Source of the DNA: Desulfobacteraceae bacterium
GTDB lineage: Bacteria > Desulfobacterota > Desulfobacteria > Desulfobacterales > Desulfosalsimonadaceae
Assembly (NCBI GenBank): GCA_011389515.1
Contig: JAABUA010000005.1
Location: 1-64,000, forward strand
DNA: 64,000 bases
Reading direction: 5' to 3'
Numbering within the stretch: the stretch's first letter is position 1; every line of letters starts with the position of its first letter. A model generated the notes under the pieces. That model saw only the letters and a program-made list of their open reading frames with translations. It had not been told where the DNA came from and searched no databases. The translations under genes were made by a program, and so were the position numbers. Below are positions 1 to 8,181 of the stretch, one piece after another.

Positions 1-41
1 CAGGTGGGCCAATAACAATCAAACGAGTAAGGAGTCTGCAT

Positions 42-893
42 ATGAACAAAAAGAAATTATCACGCATTGACTTGCAGAAAATGAAGACCGAAGGGAAACC
101 GGTTGCCTGGATCACCGCCTATGACTTCCCCAATGCCCAGTTTGCAGAGGCCGCAGGGACGGATATGATTCTGGTCGGGGATTCGCTGGGTATGTGCGTT
201 TATGGATATTCCGGAACCGTTCCAGTGACTATGGAGCAGTGTATAGTCCACTGCGAGGCTGTGCGTCGCGGAGCGCCCAACACCTTTATCATCGGAGACA
301 TGCCTTTTTTGTCCTACCAGGTCAGTGTAAGCGAGGCTGTGTACAATGCGGGCCGCTTTCACAAAGAAGCAGGGATGGATGCCATTAAGCTGGAGGGCGG
401 CCACCGCGTATGCGAACAGATCAGGGCCATTGCCGACGGCGGTATGCTGGTCATGGGCCACATAGGACTTACGCCCCAGAGCACCGGCCAACTGGGAGGA
501 TTCAAAGCCCAGGGCCGCACCGCAGATACAGCCAGGAACGTTATTGAAGATGCCCGGGCCATTGAGAATGCAGGGGCTTTTGCTTTGCTGGTGGAAGCGG
601 TCCCTCCTGAGGTGTGCAAAATCATCCGTGACACCTTGCGCATTCCGGTTTACTCCATAGGTGCAGGAGTGGAAGCCGACGGGCAGCTCATGATCTGCAG
701 CGATGTTTTGGGCCAGTTTCAGGCCTTTACCCCCAAATTTGTCAAAAAGTACGAAAACCTTGCCGATAAAAGCACCAAGGCCTTTGAGACCTATTTTGCT
801 GAGGTCAGGAACAAATCCTTCCCGGCAGAGGAACATACCTACAAAATGGTAGACGGCGAGTTGGACAAGCTACGGCAACTGTTGAACAAATAG
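42..893 (+). CDS. panB: Ketopantoate hydroxymethyltransferase family protein (PanB)
   Basis: A 283-residue protein of the usual PanB length that covers the whole (beta-alpha)8 fold. PanB transfers a hydroxymethyl group from methylene-tetrahydrofolate to 2-oxoisovalerate, giving ketopantoate in the cytoplasm. Metal-ligand motifs are visible as VGDSLGM, IGDMPF and KLEGG, and the general-base region as LLVEAVPPEV. An AAGGAG ribosome site precedes the ATG. The first bases of the window (CAG GTG GGC CAA TAA) could be the tail of an upstream gene. Neighbours are catabolic rather than pantothenate genes (no panC or panD), so a reverse or side-chain aldolase role in this operon is possible. Family assignment is firm; the physiological role is inferred. 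Confidence 0.88.
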   Translation: MNKKKLSRIDLQKMKTEGKPVAWITAYDFPNAQFAEAAGTDMILVGDSLGMCVYGYSGTVPVTMEQCIVHCEAVRRGAPNTFIIGDMPFLSYQVSVSEAVYNAGRFHKEAGMDAIKLEGGHRVCEQIRAIADGGMLVMGHIGLTPQSTGQLGGFKAQGRTADTARNVIEDARAIENAGAFALLVEAVPPEVCKIIRDTLRIPVYSIGAGVEADGQLMICSDVLGQFQAFTPKFVKKYENLADKSTKAFETYFAEVRNKSFPAEEHTYKMVDGELDKLRQLLNK

Positions 894-924
894 GCTTTAA
901 TGCATAATTAGAAGGAGAATGGAC

Positions 925-1875
925 ATGAGCGAGACGCTTAAAACAATCCGCAACTTCATGGAGAAAATGGGCATCCCCGGCCGAGACGGATATGATCTGG
1001 TGGACTCCCCAAAGTCATTTGCGGACGGGGCCCACTGGAGAATCGAAATTGCCGGTGTGGAACGGGCATCCACCATGGAAGCGATGATAGAAGAGGCCAA
1101 AAAGCGGAATGTTACTGTACACCGGGTGGTGGCCACAGTAGGGGGCTCTACCTACTGCGATTTTAATGAACTCAAGGCCATGGCCAAAATGGCCAGGGAT
1201 GAACAGATCGAAGTGGTTATGGTCGTCGGGCACCGAAAGGCATGGGATCCGGGCTCCAAGGAGGCGGCCACCCACGAAGGGGTCATGCAGGGTATGCGCC
1301 TGCGTGGGTCAGACAATGTATCTTATCATATCGCAGACATGATGCGCAATATTGAGGCCGGAATCCGCGGTTTTCTTGTCTATGATGAAGGGGTCTTAAA
1401 TATTGTGAACAAAATGCGTGCAGAAGGGTTGATCCCTTCGGAGACCGTCTTTAAATACTCGGTCTTCGGCGGGCAGTGCAGTGCAGCCGGCGCCAAACTC
1501 GTTCAATCGTTGGGGGCCAACTCCATGAACCCGCTGTCCGATGTATCTCTGCCCATCCTTTCCTCCATTCGCAAAGCAGTGGATATGCCCCTGGATGTAT
1601 ACGTGATCATCGTCGATGCTTTTGGCGGCATGTACCGGGCCTATGAAGCGCCTGAAATCGCCAGGGTGGCCGCCCCTGTTTACTTTAAGATCGAGCCCGG
1701 CACCTCGGAGGCGGACATTTACAAACCCTGGGCTTTTGAATCTTTCCACCAGGAACTGATTCGGGAAAAAGTGAAGATGGCCCAGGTCATCCAAGAACTC
1801 ATGACTAGACACGCCCCCCAGTTGAAGACCTCCGCCAGGGGCGCCAAAGACCTGGTCCTGCCCGTGGTCGACTAA
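925..1875 (+). CDS. Conserved protein, probable TIM-barrel (U32-peptidase-like), function unknown
   Basis: About 316 residues with alternating hydrophobic strands and helices typical of a TIM barrel (for example VEVVMVVGHRKAW, MPLDVYVIIVDAFGG, APVYFKIEPGT). I do not recognise a specific function. The overall look resembles proteins annotated as U32-peptidase-like, but I cannot confirm catalytic residues. Start: an ATG at 919 lies only one base from the GAAGGAG ribosome site, whereas the ATG at 925 has a 7-base spacing, so 925 is chosen. It sits between panB and a glutamate dehydrogenase-family gene with short gaps, implying co-transcription and a role in the same amino-compound pathway. Confidence 0.6.
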   Translation: MSETLKTIRNFMEKMGIPGRDGYDLVDSPKSFADGAHWRIEIAGVERASTMEAMIEEAKKRNVTVHRVVATVGGSTYCDFNELKAMAKMARDEQIEVVMVVGHRKAWDPGSKEAATHEGVMQGMRLRGSDNVSYHIADMMRNIEAGIRGFLVYDEGVLNIVNKMRAEGLIPSETVFKYSVFGGQCSAAGAKLVQSLGANSMNPLSDVSLPILSSIRKAVDMPLDVYVIIVDAFGGMYRAYEAPEIARVAAPVYFKIEPGTSEADIYKPWAFESFHQELIREKVKMAQVIQELMTRHAPQLKTSARGAKDLVLPVVD

Positions 1876-1924
1876 CGGGTGACCCAGGCCGGAACACACC
1901 GGAATTAAAAAAAAAGGACAGATT

Positions 1925-3172
1925 ATGTCTTCTTCTAAAACCGTATTTGATGTGGCCATTGACACTCTGAATGAGGCAGGGCGCCTGGGAAAAATCAACC
2001 CCCGGGCTCTGCAGATACTGCAGGCTCCCAAGCGGATCAATGCCTTTCGCATACCCCTAAAACTGGATAATGGATCTTTTGAGGTCTTTCAGGCTTACCG
2101 GGTGCATTATTGCGACGCCATGGGTCCTTTCCGGGACGGAACCCGCATCCGGCCGGAGTTGACCTTGGAAGAGATTAAGGCCCTGGGTATTTTTATGACC
2201 ATCAAGCACTGTGTGGCGGATATTCCGGCCGGAGGGGCCAAGGGCGGAATCCAAGCCGACCTGAGAACCCTGACCGAACGGGACAAGGAGTGTCTGATCC
2301 GGGCCTTTGTGCGGAATCTGGAACCCAAGGGCCCATGGGTGGATGTCCCTGGTGCGGACATAGGTACCGGCGAACAGGTAATGTCGTGGATGCTGGATGA
2401 ATATGAACAGATCACCGGCGCCCACTGCCCGGCAGCCATAAATGACAAGCCGGCCATTCTGGGCGGCTCTCTGGGCGGCGAGGCGGCCACGGGCCTCGGG
2501 GTGTTTCTGGTTTTGCAGGCTGCAGCCCGGGACATGGGACTGGAAATCAATAACGCGGCAGCTGCCGTGCAGGGTTTTGGTCAGGTGGGATCAGAACTGG
2601 CGTCTCTCCTTTATGAAACCGGATGCCGTGTGATTGCCGTCAGCGATGTCTATGGCGGGATCTTTGAGGAAAAAGGCCTGAACATACCGGCCCTCAAAGA
2701 TCATGTCCAAAAGACAGGCAGTGTGGCCGACTTTCCCGGAGCTACGACACTGAGCAACGACCAGGTCCTGGAGGCTGAAGTGGATATCCTGATTCCGGCT
2801 GCGGTACACGATGTGATCCATGCCGATAACGCCGCGAACATCAAGGCCAGGCTCATCGTGGAAGGGGCCAACGGACCGGTAACCACTGAGGCGGATCGCA
2901 TCCTGATGGACAACCAAATTATTGTGATCCCGGATGTGGTTGCCAACAGTGGCGGCGCAACGGTTTGCCATTTTGAACGGTCCCAGGGGCTTTCCGATGA
3001 ATACTGGGATCTGGACCGGGTCAACAATACCCTGCGCAAGCGGATTCTCGCCGCCTATACGCAGTCCAGAGACCGGGCCCGGGAATTCAACACCCAATCC
3101 ATCCGTTTCGGGGCATGGATTCATGCTTTGAAAAAGCTGGAAAGAGCCATGGCGCTTCGGGGATGGATATAA
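1925..3172 (+). CDS. Glu/Leu/Phe/Val dehydrogenase family (glutamate dehydrogenase-like)
   Basis: 415 residues, full length for the hexameric NAD(P)-dependent amino acid dehydrogenases that reversibly deaminate an amino acid to a 2-oxoacid and ammonia. The N-terminal domain has the substrate/catalytic lysine motif PAGGAKGGI and the catalytic aspartate loop DVPGADIGTG. The C-terminal Rossmann domain carries GFGQVGSE and ends with the conserved DVVANSGG motif. It lies in a run of same-strand genes with ectoine-hydrolase-like and deacylase genes, so it probably deaminates a breakdown product or recycles ammonia via glutamate. Substrate cannot be decided from the sequence alone; glutamate is the default. 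Confidence 0.88.
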   Translation: MSSSKTVFDVAIDTLNEAGRLGKINPRALQILQAPKRINAFRIPLKLDNGSFEVFQAYRVHYCDAMGPFRDGTRIRPELTLEEIKALGIFMTIKHCVADIPAGGAKGGIQADLRTLTERDKECLIRAFVRNLEPKGPWVDVPGADIGTGEQVMSWMLDEYEQITGAHCPAAINDKPAILGGSLGGEAATGLGVFLVLQAAARDMGLEINNAAAAVQGFGQVGSELASLLYETGCRVIAVSDVYGGIFEEKGLNIPALKDHVQKTGSVADFPGATTLSNDQVLEAEVDILIPAAVHDVIHADNAANIKARLIVEGANGPVTTEADRILMDNQIIVIPDVVANSGGATVCHFERSQGLSDEYWDLDRVNNTLRKRILAAYTQSRDRAREFNTQSIRFGAWIHALKKLERAMALRGWI

Positions 3173-3195
3173 ACAAAAAAATCAAGCGAGGGCTT

Positions 3196-4371
3196 ATGTC
3201 CATTTTCCCCCAAAGCGAATATGTCCAACGGGTCCAGGCCGCAAGGACGTCGATGCAAAAGCAGGGTATGGATGTCATCCTGGTATCTGATCCTGCCAAT
3301 ATGAACTACCTGACCGGGTACGATGGCTGGTCCTTTTACACCCCGCAGGTGGTTCTCCTCAGCCTGGAACACGATCAGCCATTCTGGATCGGCCGGGGTA
3401 TGGATGCCAATGGGGCCAGACACACGGTGTGGATGGATGCGGAGCATATCATCGGCTACCCGGACAAGCTGGTTCAGGTGGAAAACGATCACCCCATGCG
3501 TTTTGTGGGGCACTTCCTGCGGGATCATAAACTGCATACCAAACGAATAGGCGTTGAAAAAGACGCCTACTATTTCACTGTCCGTTGGCTGGAAGAACTG
3601 CTGACAGTGCTGCCGGAAACAACCCCTCTGGACTGCACCCTGCTGGTCAATTGGGTGCGCAGCATCAAGTCCGAGCGGGAGATCGCCTATATGAAGCAGG
3701 CTGGACGGATTGCGGAAAAAGTCATGCAGACGGCCATAGACAATATCCGGCCCGAAATCCGGGAGTGCGACGCCGTGGCTGAAGTCTACCGGGCACAGAT
3801 GCGGGGCCTGCCCGAGTTCGGTGGGGACTATCCGGCGATCGTGCCCATGATGCCCACCGGAGAAAAGACCTCGGCCCCCCATCTGACCTGGACGGATGAA
3901 CCCTACCAAAAGGACCAGGCAGTCAACCTGGAACTGGCCGGGTGCCGCCACCGCTACCACTGTCCGATAGCCAGAACAGCCTATGTGGGCAGCAATCCAC
4001 CCCAAAAGCTGCAGGACCTGGCCCAGCGAACCGTGGAGGGCTTGAATCTGACGCTGGATGCCATCAGGCCCGGGATGAAATGCGAAGACATTGAAGGGGT
4101 CTGGCGAAAACATATCGCCCGATTCGGCATGGAAAAGGAATCCAGGATCGGTTACTCCATGGGGCTCAACTATCCCCCGGACTGGGGAGAGCACACTATG
4201 AGCCTGCGCCCCGGGGACACCTCCGTTCTCAAACCGGATATGACCTTTCACATGATTTTAGGCATGTGGATGGAGGACTTCGGATTTGAATGCAGCGAGT
4301 CCTTTCAGGTGACTGAAAGCGGTTGCGAAACCTTTGCCCGTTTTCCGCGCCAGCTTTTTGTAATCAAATAG
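3196..4371 (+). CDS. doeA: M24-family hydrolase, ectoine hydrolase-like (DoeA/EutD type)
   Basis: 391 residues with the creatinase/aminopeptidase P ('pita-bread') fold: N-terminal domain to about residue 150, catalytic domain after. DoeA opens the ectoine ring to N-acetyl-2,4-diaminobutyrate. Signatures I associate with that subfamily are NYLTGYDGWSFY, GRGMDANGA and, near the C-terminus, YPPDWGEHTMSLRPGD. Several metal-ligand positions of true metallopeptidases are not obvious, as expected for the creatinase/DoeA branch. Start: an in-frame ATG at 3163 overlaps the preceding gene, but GCGAGGG just upstream favours 3196. The ectoine-type TRAP transporter downstream supports the call; an ectoine-related substrate cannot be excluded. 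Confidence 0.75.
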   Translation: MSIFPQSEYVQRVQAARTSMQKQGMDVILVSDPANMNYLTGYDGWSFYTPQVVLLSLEHDQPFWIGRGMDANGARHTVWMDAEHIIGYPDKLVQVENDHPMRFVGHFLRDHKLHTKRIGVEKDAYYFTVRWLEELLTVLPETTPLDCTLLVNWVRSIKSEREIAYMKQAGRIAEKVMQTAIDNIRPEIRECDAVAEVYRAQMRGLPEFGGDYPAIVPMMPTGEKTSAPHLTWTDEPYQKDQAVNLELAGCRHRYHCPIARTAYVGSNPPQKLQDLAQRTVEGLNLTLDAIRPGMKCEDIEGVWRKHIARFGMEKESRIGYSMGLNYPPDWGEHTMSLRPGDTSVLKPDMTFHMILGMWMEDFGFECSESFQVTESGCETFARFPRQLFVIK

Positions 4372-4429
4372 CTGTCGATGTAAAGCGGTCACTTTAATAA
4401 GGACAGTTGATTTACAAGGTGGAGAAGCC

Positions 4430-5164
4430 ATGATCTTCAAAGCCAACAGAGGACAAACTTCGTACGGAGAACTCATCGGTATCCTCCTACTGGACACGAA
4501 CACCCCTTTTATTCAGGGGGATGTGGGCAATGCCACCAGTTACCAATATCCTGTACGTTTCAAACGCATCGACGGTCTGACCCCGCATCGGATCTTTGCC
4601 CATGATCGCAGCTATATCAAGGGCATGATTGCCGGAGCACAGGAGCTGGAGCGAGAAGGGGTGAGGGCTATTACCGGAGACTGCGGATTCATGGCCATTT
4701 TTCAAAAAGAAATCCAAGAAGCGGTCAGCATCCCTGTATTTCTAAGCAGCCTGCTGCAAATCCCTTTTATCACCTCCATTATCAACCCCAAGGCAGCCAT
4801 CGCCATATTGACCGCAAACTCCCGATCCTTGAGCAGCGACGTGCTCAGTGCCATAGACATTAAAAATCAGGATCAGATCGTCATCGCAGGACTGGAAAAC
4901 ACAGTCCACTTCAAAAAAGCGGCCATTGATGACATCGGCATCCTGGACAGCGATGCCGTTCGCTCGGAAGTCGTCCTGGCCGCCTTGAATATTCAAAAAC
5001 AGCACCCCAATATCGGGGCCATACTTTTGGAATGCAGCATGCTCCCGCCTTACGCAGCGGCTGTTCAGGAGGCGACCGGGCTGCCTGTGTTCGACTATTT
5101 GAGCATGATCGATCATGTGGCCTCGTCGCTGGCCAGAAAACCCTTTACGGATACCATAAGATAA
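4430..5164 (+). CDS. Aspartate/glutamate racemase superfamily protein
   Basis: 244 residues with the two-domain Asp/Glu racemase fold. The first catalytic Cys lies in ITGDCGFMA and the second in ILLECSMLPP, the pair expected of cofactor-independent racemases, hydantoin racemases and the EutA/maleate-isomerase relatives. A good ribosome site (AAGGTGGAG) sets the start. It sits between the DoeA-like gene and an M20 deacylase; ectoine utilisation clusters of other bacteria contain an EutA protein of this superfamily, so it may isomerise an ectoine-derived intermediate. Exact substrate unknown. Confidence 0.8.
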   Translation: MIFKANRGQTSYGELIGILLLDTNTPFIQGDVGNATSYQYPVRFKRIDGLTPHRIFAHDRSYIKGMIAGAQELEREGVRAITGDCGFMAIFQKEIQEAVSIPVFLSSLLQIPFITSIINPKAAIAILTANSRSLSSDVLSAIDIKNQDQIVIAGLENTVHFKKAAIDDIGILDSDAVRSEVVLAALNIQKQHPNIGAILLECSMLPPYAAAVQEATGLPVFDYLSMIDHVASSLARKPFTDTIR

Positions 5165-5176
5165 GATGATGGTGTT

Positions 5177-6388
5177 ATGGATACGATCAGACCCAGAATA
5201 GCCGAACTCAAAGACGAGATTGTCGCTCTGCGGCGGGATTTCCACACTCATCCGGAACTTGGCTGCCAGGAATTCCGCACCGCTTCGGTGATCGAGCAGT
5301 ATCTCCAGGATATAGGCCTGGAAACTAGCAGGATTGCAGGGACCGGTGTGGTCGCTGTCATTGAGGGACAGTCTGAAAGACCCGTCTTCATGCTCAGGGC
5401 AGACATGGATGCGCTGCCCATATGTGAAACAACCGATGGGGAGTGTATCTCGAGCATCGAAGGGGTGATGCACGCCTGCGGCCATGACGCTCACATGGCA
5501 ATGCTCCTGGTGGCTGCGAAGATCCTCGTGGAACAGAAATCGCGTATCCAGGGAACGGTCAAGCTCGTTTTTCAGCCCAACGAGGAAATAAACGGCGCCC
5601 AGGATATGATTCGGGCCGGGGTTCTGGAAAACCCGACCGTTGACGGAGCTTTGGGGATCCATATCTGGAGCCAGCTGCCCTCGCGAACTGTGGCGGTTAC
5701 CCCCGGACCTGTGATGGGCGGGCTCGATGTCTTCAAGCTGGTGATCAGAGGCATAGGAGGCCACACCGGTTTTCCGGAAGAAGCAATCGATCCTGTAATT
5801 GCTGCCGCTCATGTCATTATGGCCGTTCAAACCATTCAAACCCGCGAAATCAGCAGCTTCCTTCCAACCACTATCATGTTCGGCAAGATTGAAGGCGGGA
5901 CCAAAAGCAATATTATCCCTGAAGAGCTCTGCCTGGAAGGATCGATCCGCTATCTGTACCCGGGTCCGGACTGTCCTGACCACCCGACGCAGCGATTTCA
6001 ACGAATTGTTCAAAGCGTCTGCGACACACACCGTTGTTCCTGTGAAATCAATCTGGTCCGGGAAAACATCCCTCTGGTCAATGACCCCGGAATGACAAGC
6101 ATCGCAAGCCTGGCAGTCAGCAACGTCCTTGATCATGAAGGCTGTATCACCACCATGCAGACGATTGCCAGCGAAGATTTCTCTGAATTCAGCGCCAGGG
6201 TACCTTCAGCCTTTCTTTTTCTGGGCTGCGGCAACCCGGAAAAAGGAACCGACATTCCGCATCACAATCCTTGCTTTCTTATCGACGAGGACGTTCTGCC
6301 TCTGGGAGTTGAGATATTCATCTCCGCCGTTTTTGAATTTTTTAAATACGCTTCCGAATTCTCTGAAATACAAACAGAACAACCGTAA
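5177..6388 (+). CDS. M20 family amidohydrolase / N-deacylase
   Basis: 403 residues, M20D-type metallohydrolase (hippurate/indoleacetyl-amino-acid hydrolase relatives) that cleaves an N-acyl bond of an amino acid. Metal-binding motifs are HACGHDAHM and FQPNEE; HPELGCQE near the N-terminus and the late SEDFSEF and PHHNPCF are typical of the family. A lid/dimerisation domain occupies roughly residues 190-300. It starts 12 bases after the racemase gene. In context it is a candidate for removing the acetyl group from N-acetyl-diaminobutyrate, the job done by the unrelated DoeB in classical ectoine degradation. That specific role is inference. Confidence 0.85.
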   Translation: MDTIRPRIAELKDEIVALRRDFHTHPELGCQEFRTASVIEQYLQDIGLETSRIAGTGVVAVIEGQSERPVFMLRADMDALPICETTDGECISSIEGVMHACGHDAHMAMLLVAAKILVEQKSRIQGTVKLVFQPNEEINGAQDMIRAGVLENPTVDGALGIHIWSQLPSRTVAVTPGPVMGGLDVFKLVIRGIGGHTGFPEEAIDPVIAAAHVIMAVQTIQTREISSFLPTTIMFGKIEGGTKSNIIPEELCLEGSIRYLYPGPDCPDHPTQRFQRIVQSVCDTHRCSCEINLVRENIPLVNDPGMTSIASLAVSNVLDHEGCITTMQTIASEDFSEFSARVPSAFLFLGCGNPEKGTDIPHHNPCFLIDEDVLPLGVEIFISAVFEFFKYASEFSEIQTEQP

Positions 6389-6400
6389 AGGAGGTGATTC

Positions 6401-6409
6401 ATGAAATAA
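6401..6409 (+). other. Two-codon minigene (ATG AAA TAA) behind a perfect Shine-Dalgarno
   Basis: The sequence AAAGGAGGTGATTC directly before this ATG is almost fully complementary to the 3' end of 16S rRNA, yet translation would stop after Met-Lys. The real dctP start lies 66 bases further on with its own ribosome site. It is either a decayed start codon or a leader minigene. Confidence 0.4.
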
Positions 6410-6474
6410 GAATGCGCGTCTTTTCAGAACGGAAAAAACGTTCTGTACAACTTCCAAAAATAAGGAGTGTCCCA

Positions 6475-7527
6475 ATGAAAAAAATAATGCTTGCCTTTGT
6501 AATTGCTGTATTTTTGTTGACGAATTCATCGTTTGCCGGTGCAGCAGAATACACCGGCCCCCCGGTCATGGCCAAGCTGGCCTCGGAAGAGATCGAGGGC
6601 GACTTCATGACAGTCTGGGCCCACAACTTTGCAGACCACATGCGGGAATGGTCTGACGGTAAGATCCAAATAGAGGTATATCCCTATGGAAGCCTTGGCA
6701 CCCTGGGGGATATCAACGAGCTGGCCCAAATGGGGGTCGTGGAATTTGTTTTCTCCGATTACGCATGGATCAGCTCATTTGTGCCGCAGGCACAGGTGTT
6801 GGCCTTAAACTATATTTTCCCCACGGAAAAAGTCCCCGAGGTTCTGGACTGGATGATGGAAAACGGGGAATTTTATCCACTGCTGGATAAAGCTTTCCGG
6901 GAAAAGGGTCTGGTACCTCTGTCTGTAATGTTTGAGGGATGGCAGTGGCTGAGTTCTGACAAAAAAATTGAATCAATAGAGGATATGAAAGGCCTTAAAA
7001 TCAGGGTCATGTCCTCAAAGCTCCTGGTTGAAGACTACAAGGCATACGGAGCGGTCCCAACTCCCATGGATTACGGGGAAGTTTATAGCGGGCTGCAGAT
7101 GGGCCTGATCGATGGCCAGGTCAATCCACTGTTCGCCATTTACAGTATGAAATTCTATGAAGTCCAGGACTATTGTACACAACTCAACAACGAGCCCTTC
7201 ATAGGAATCCCCGCGGTAAATCTAGAGTTCTTTGAGAGTCTGACTGAAGAAGCCCAACAGGAAATGCTGGATTACTGGCAGAATGCCATTCTCCCTGCCG
7301 GAGAGTGGATCACGGAAAGAAATGCCAGCGACATGAAGAAAATGAAAAAAGACAAGCCGGACCTTGAGTTCAACTATCTTGATGACGAAGCTATTTCCGA
7401 ATTCAAGGCGGCAGCTGAAACCGTGTATCCCATGTTCAAAAAAATCGGCGGTGAAGGATCGGAAGAGATCCTGGAAGCAATGCTTAAAGACATTGCCGAT
7501 GCGAAAAAAGCCCTGAATATAGAATAA
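6475..7527 (+). CDS. dctP: TRAP transporter substrate-binding protein (DctP), ectoine-binding type
   Basis: 350 residues with a clear N-terminal signal peptide (MKKIMLAFVIAVFLL...SSFAGAAE), so periplasmic. The fold and motifs match the DctP family: EGDFMTVWA, EVYPYGSLG, MKGLKIRVM, GAVPTPMDYGEVYSGLQ and IDGQVNPLF. This spacing of motifs resembles the ectoine/hydroxyectoine receptors TeaA and UehA. Start is the ATG after AAGGAG; an earlier in-frame opening lacks a signal peptide. It is followed by a strong stem-loop and then the two membrane subunits. Ligand is inferred from this resemblance and from the neighbouring DoeA-like gene. Confidence 0.87.
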   Translation: MKKIMLAFVIAVFLLTNSSFAGAAEYTGPPVMAKLASEEIEGDFMTVWAHNFADHMREWSDGKIQIEVYPYGSLGTLGDINELAQMGVVEFVFSDYAWISSFVPQAQVLALNYIFPTEKVPEVLDWMMENGEFYPLLDKAFREKGLVPLSVMFEGWQWLSSDKKIESIEDMKGLKIRVMSSKLLVEDYKAYGAVPTPMDYGEVYSGLQMGLIDGQVNPLFAIYSMKFYEVQDYCTQLNNEPFIGIPAVNLEFFESLTEEAQQEMLDYWQNAILPAGEWITERNASDMKKMKKDKPDLEFNYLDDEAISEFKAAAETVYPMFKKIGGEGSEEILEAMLKDIADAKKALNIE

Positions 7528-7538
7528 AAACCCAAGCA

Positions 7539-7564
7539 CCGCTGCAGCAATCCTGCTGCAGCGG
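7539..7564 (+). terminator. Intercistronic stem-loop between dctP and dctQ
   Basis: An 11-bp perfect stem (CCGCTGCAGCA / TGCTGCAGCGG) with a 4-base loop lies just after the dctP stop codon. No T-run follows, so it is more likely an mRNA-stabilising or attenuating structure that raises binding-protein output over the permease than a full terminator. Confidence 0.7.
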
Positions 7565-7596
7565 CCCCGGGGTCTAAAAAACAAAAGGGACGAGAC

Positions 7597-8181
7597 ATGA
7601 GTCAAGATATGATCGACAAGCAACGCTCGACCTTTTTTCAACGCCTGAACAGAAATATAGGCATTGTTATCAATGCCGTGGAGGTATCGATTCTTGTTTT
7701 GTGTGTGGCCTCCCTGGCTGTTTTGCTCATTACCAATGTCTTTGCCAGGACTTTTTTCCAGAGTATCTATTTTGCCGAGGAGATTTCCGTATTTCTGGTC
7801 ATGCTGACCTCGTTCACAGGGGTCAGTTACGGCGTCAGAAAAGCGCGGCACATCAGGATGGGGGCATTTCTGGATGCCATGCCAGTAAGGATGGAAAAAG
7901 TCTTTATTATTATTATCTGCCTGGTCAGCGCCTTTGTCATGGGCGTAATGGCCTGGTTTTCCCTTGAATACCTACTTAACGCAATGTCGAGAAGTCATGT
8001 CACCCCGGCTCTGAGGGCCCCGCAATGGACATTCTACATTATTGTCCCTATAGGATTCGGTCTTGCCTGTATTCAGTATATTCGAACTGTAATCAAGAAT
8101 CTCACTGAAAAGGATGTCTGGCAGTCCCCTGATCAACAGAGCGAATATGAAGATGAGGAGATAGGAGGAGTCCAGCTATGA
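7597..8181 (+). CDS. dctQ: TRAP transporter small permease subunit (DctQ)
   Basis: 194 residues, four predicted membrane helices (around residues 20-45, 60-80, 95-120 and 140-160), the length and topology of DctQ. The motif SFTGVSYGVRKARHIRM in the loop between helices 2 and 3 is typical. The stop codon overlaps the start of dctM by four bases, indicating translational coupling. Together with DctP and DctM it forms a Na+-driven importer, probably for ectoine or a related compound. Confidence 0.88.
   Translation: MSQDMIDKQRSTFFQRLNRNIGIVINAVEVSILVLCVASLAVLLITNVFARTFFQSIYFAEEISVFLVMLTSFTGVSYGVRKARHIRMGAFLDAMPVRMEKVFIIIICLVSAFVMGVMAWFSLEYLLNAMSRSHVTPALRAPQWTFYIIVPIGFGLACIQYIRTVIKNLTEKDVWQSPDQQSEYEDEEIGGVQL

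Noticed and set aside
3121-4251. Minus-strand open frame (376 codons) opposite the DoeA-like gene
   Set aside because: Histidine-rich, low-complexity translation typical of an antisense shadow.
4742-6136. Long minus-strand open frame (464 codons) opposite the racemase and M20 genes
   Set aside because: No domain or ribosome site; both + strand genes have full family motifs.
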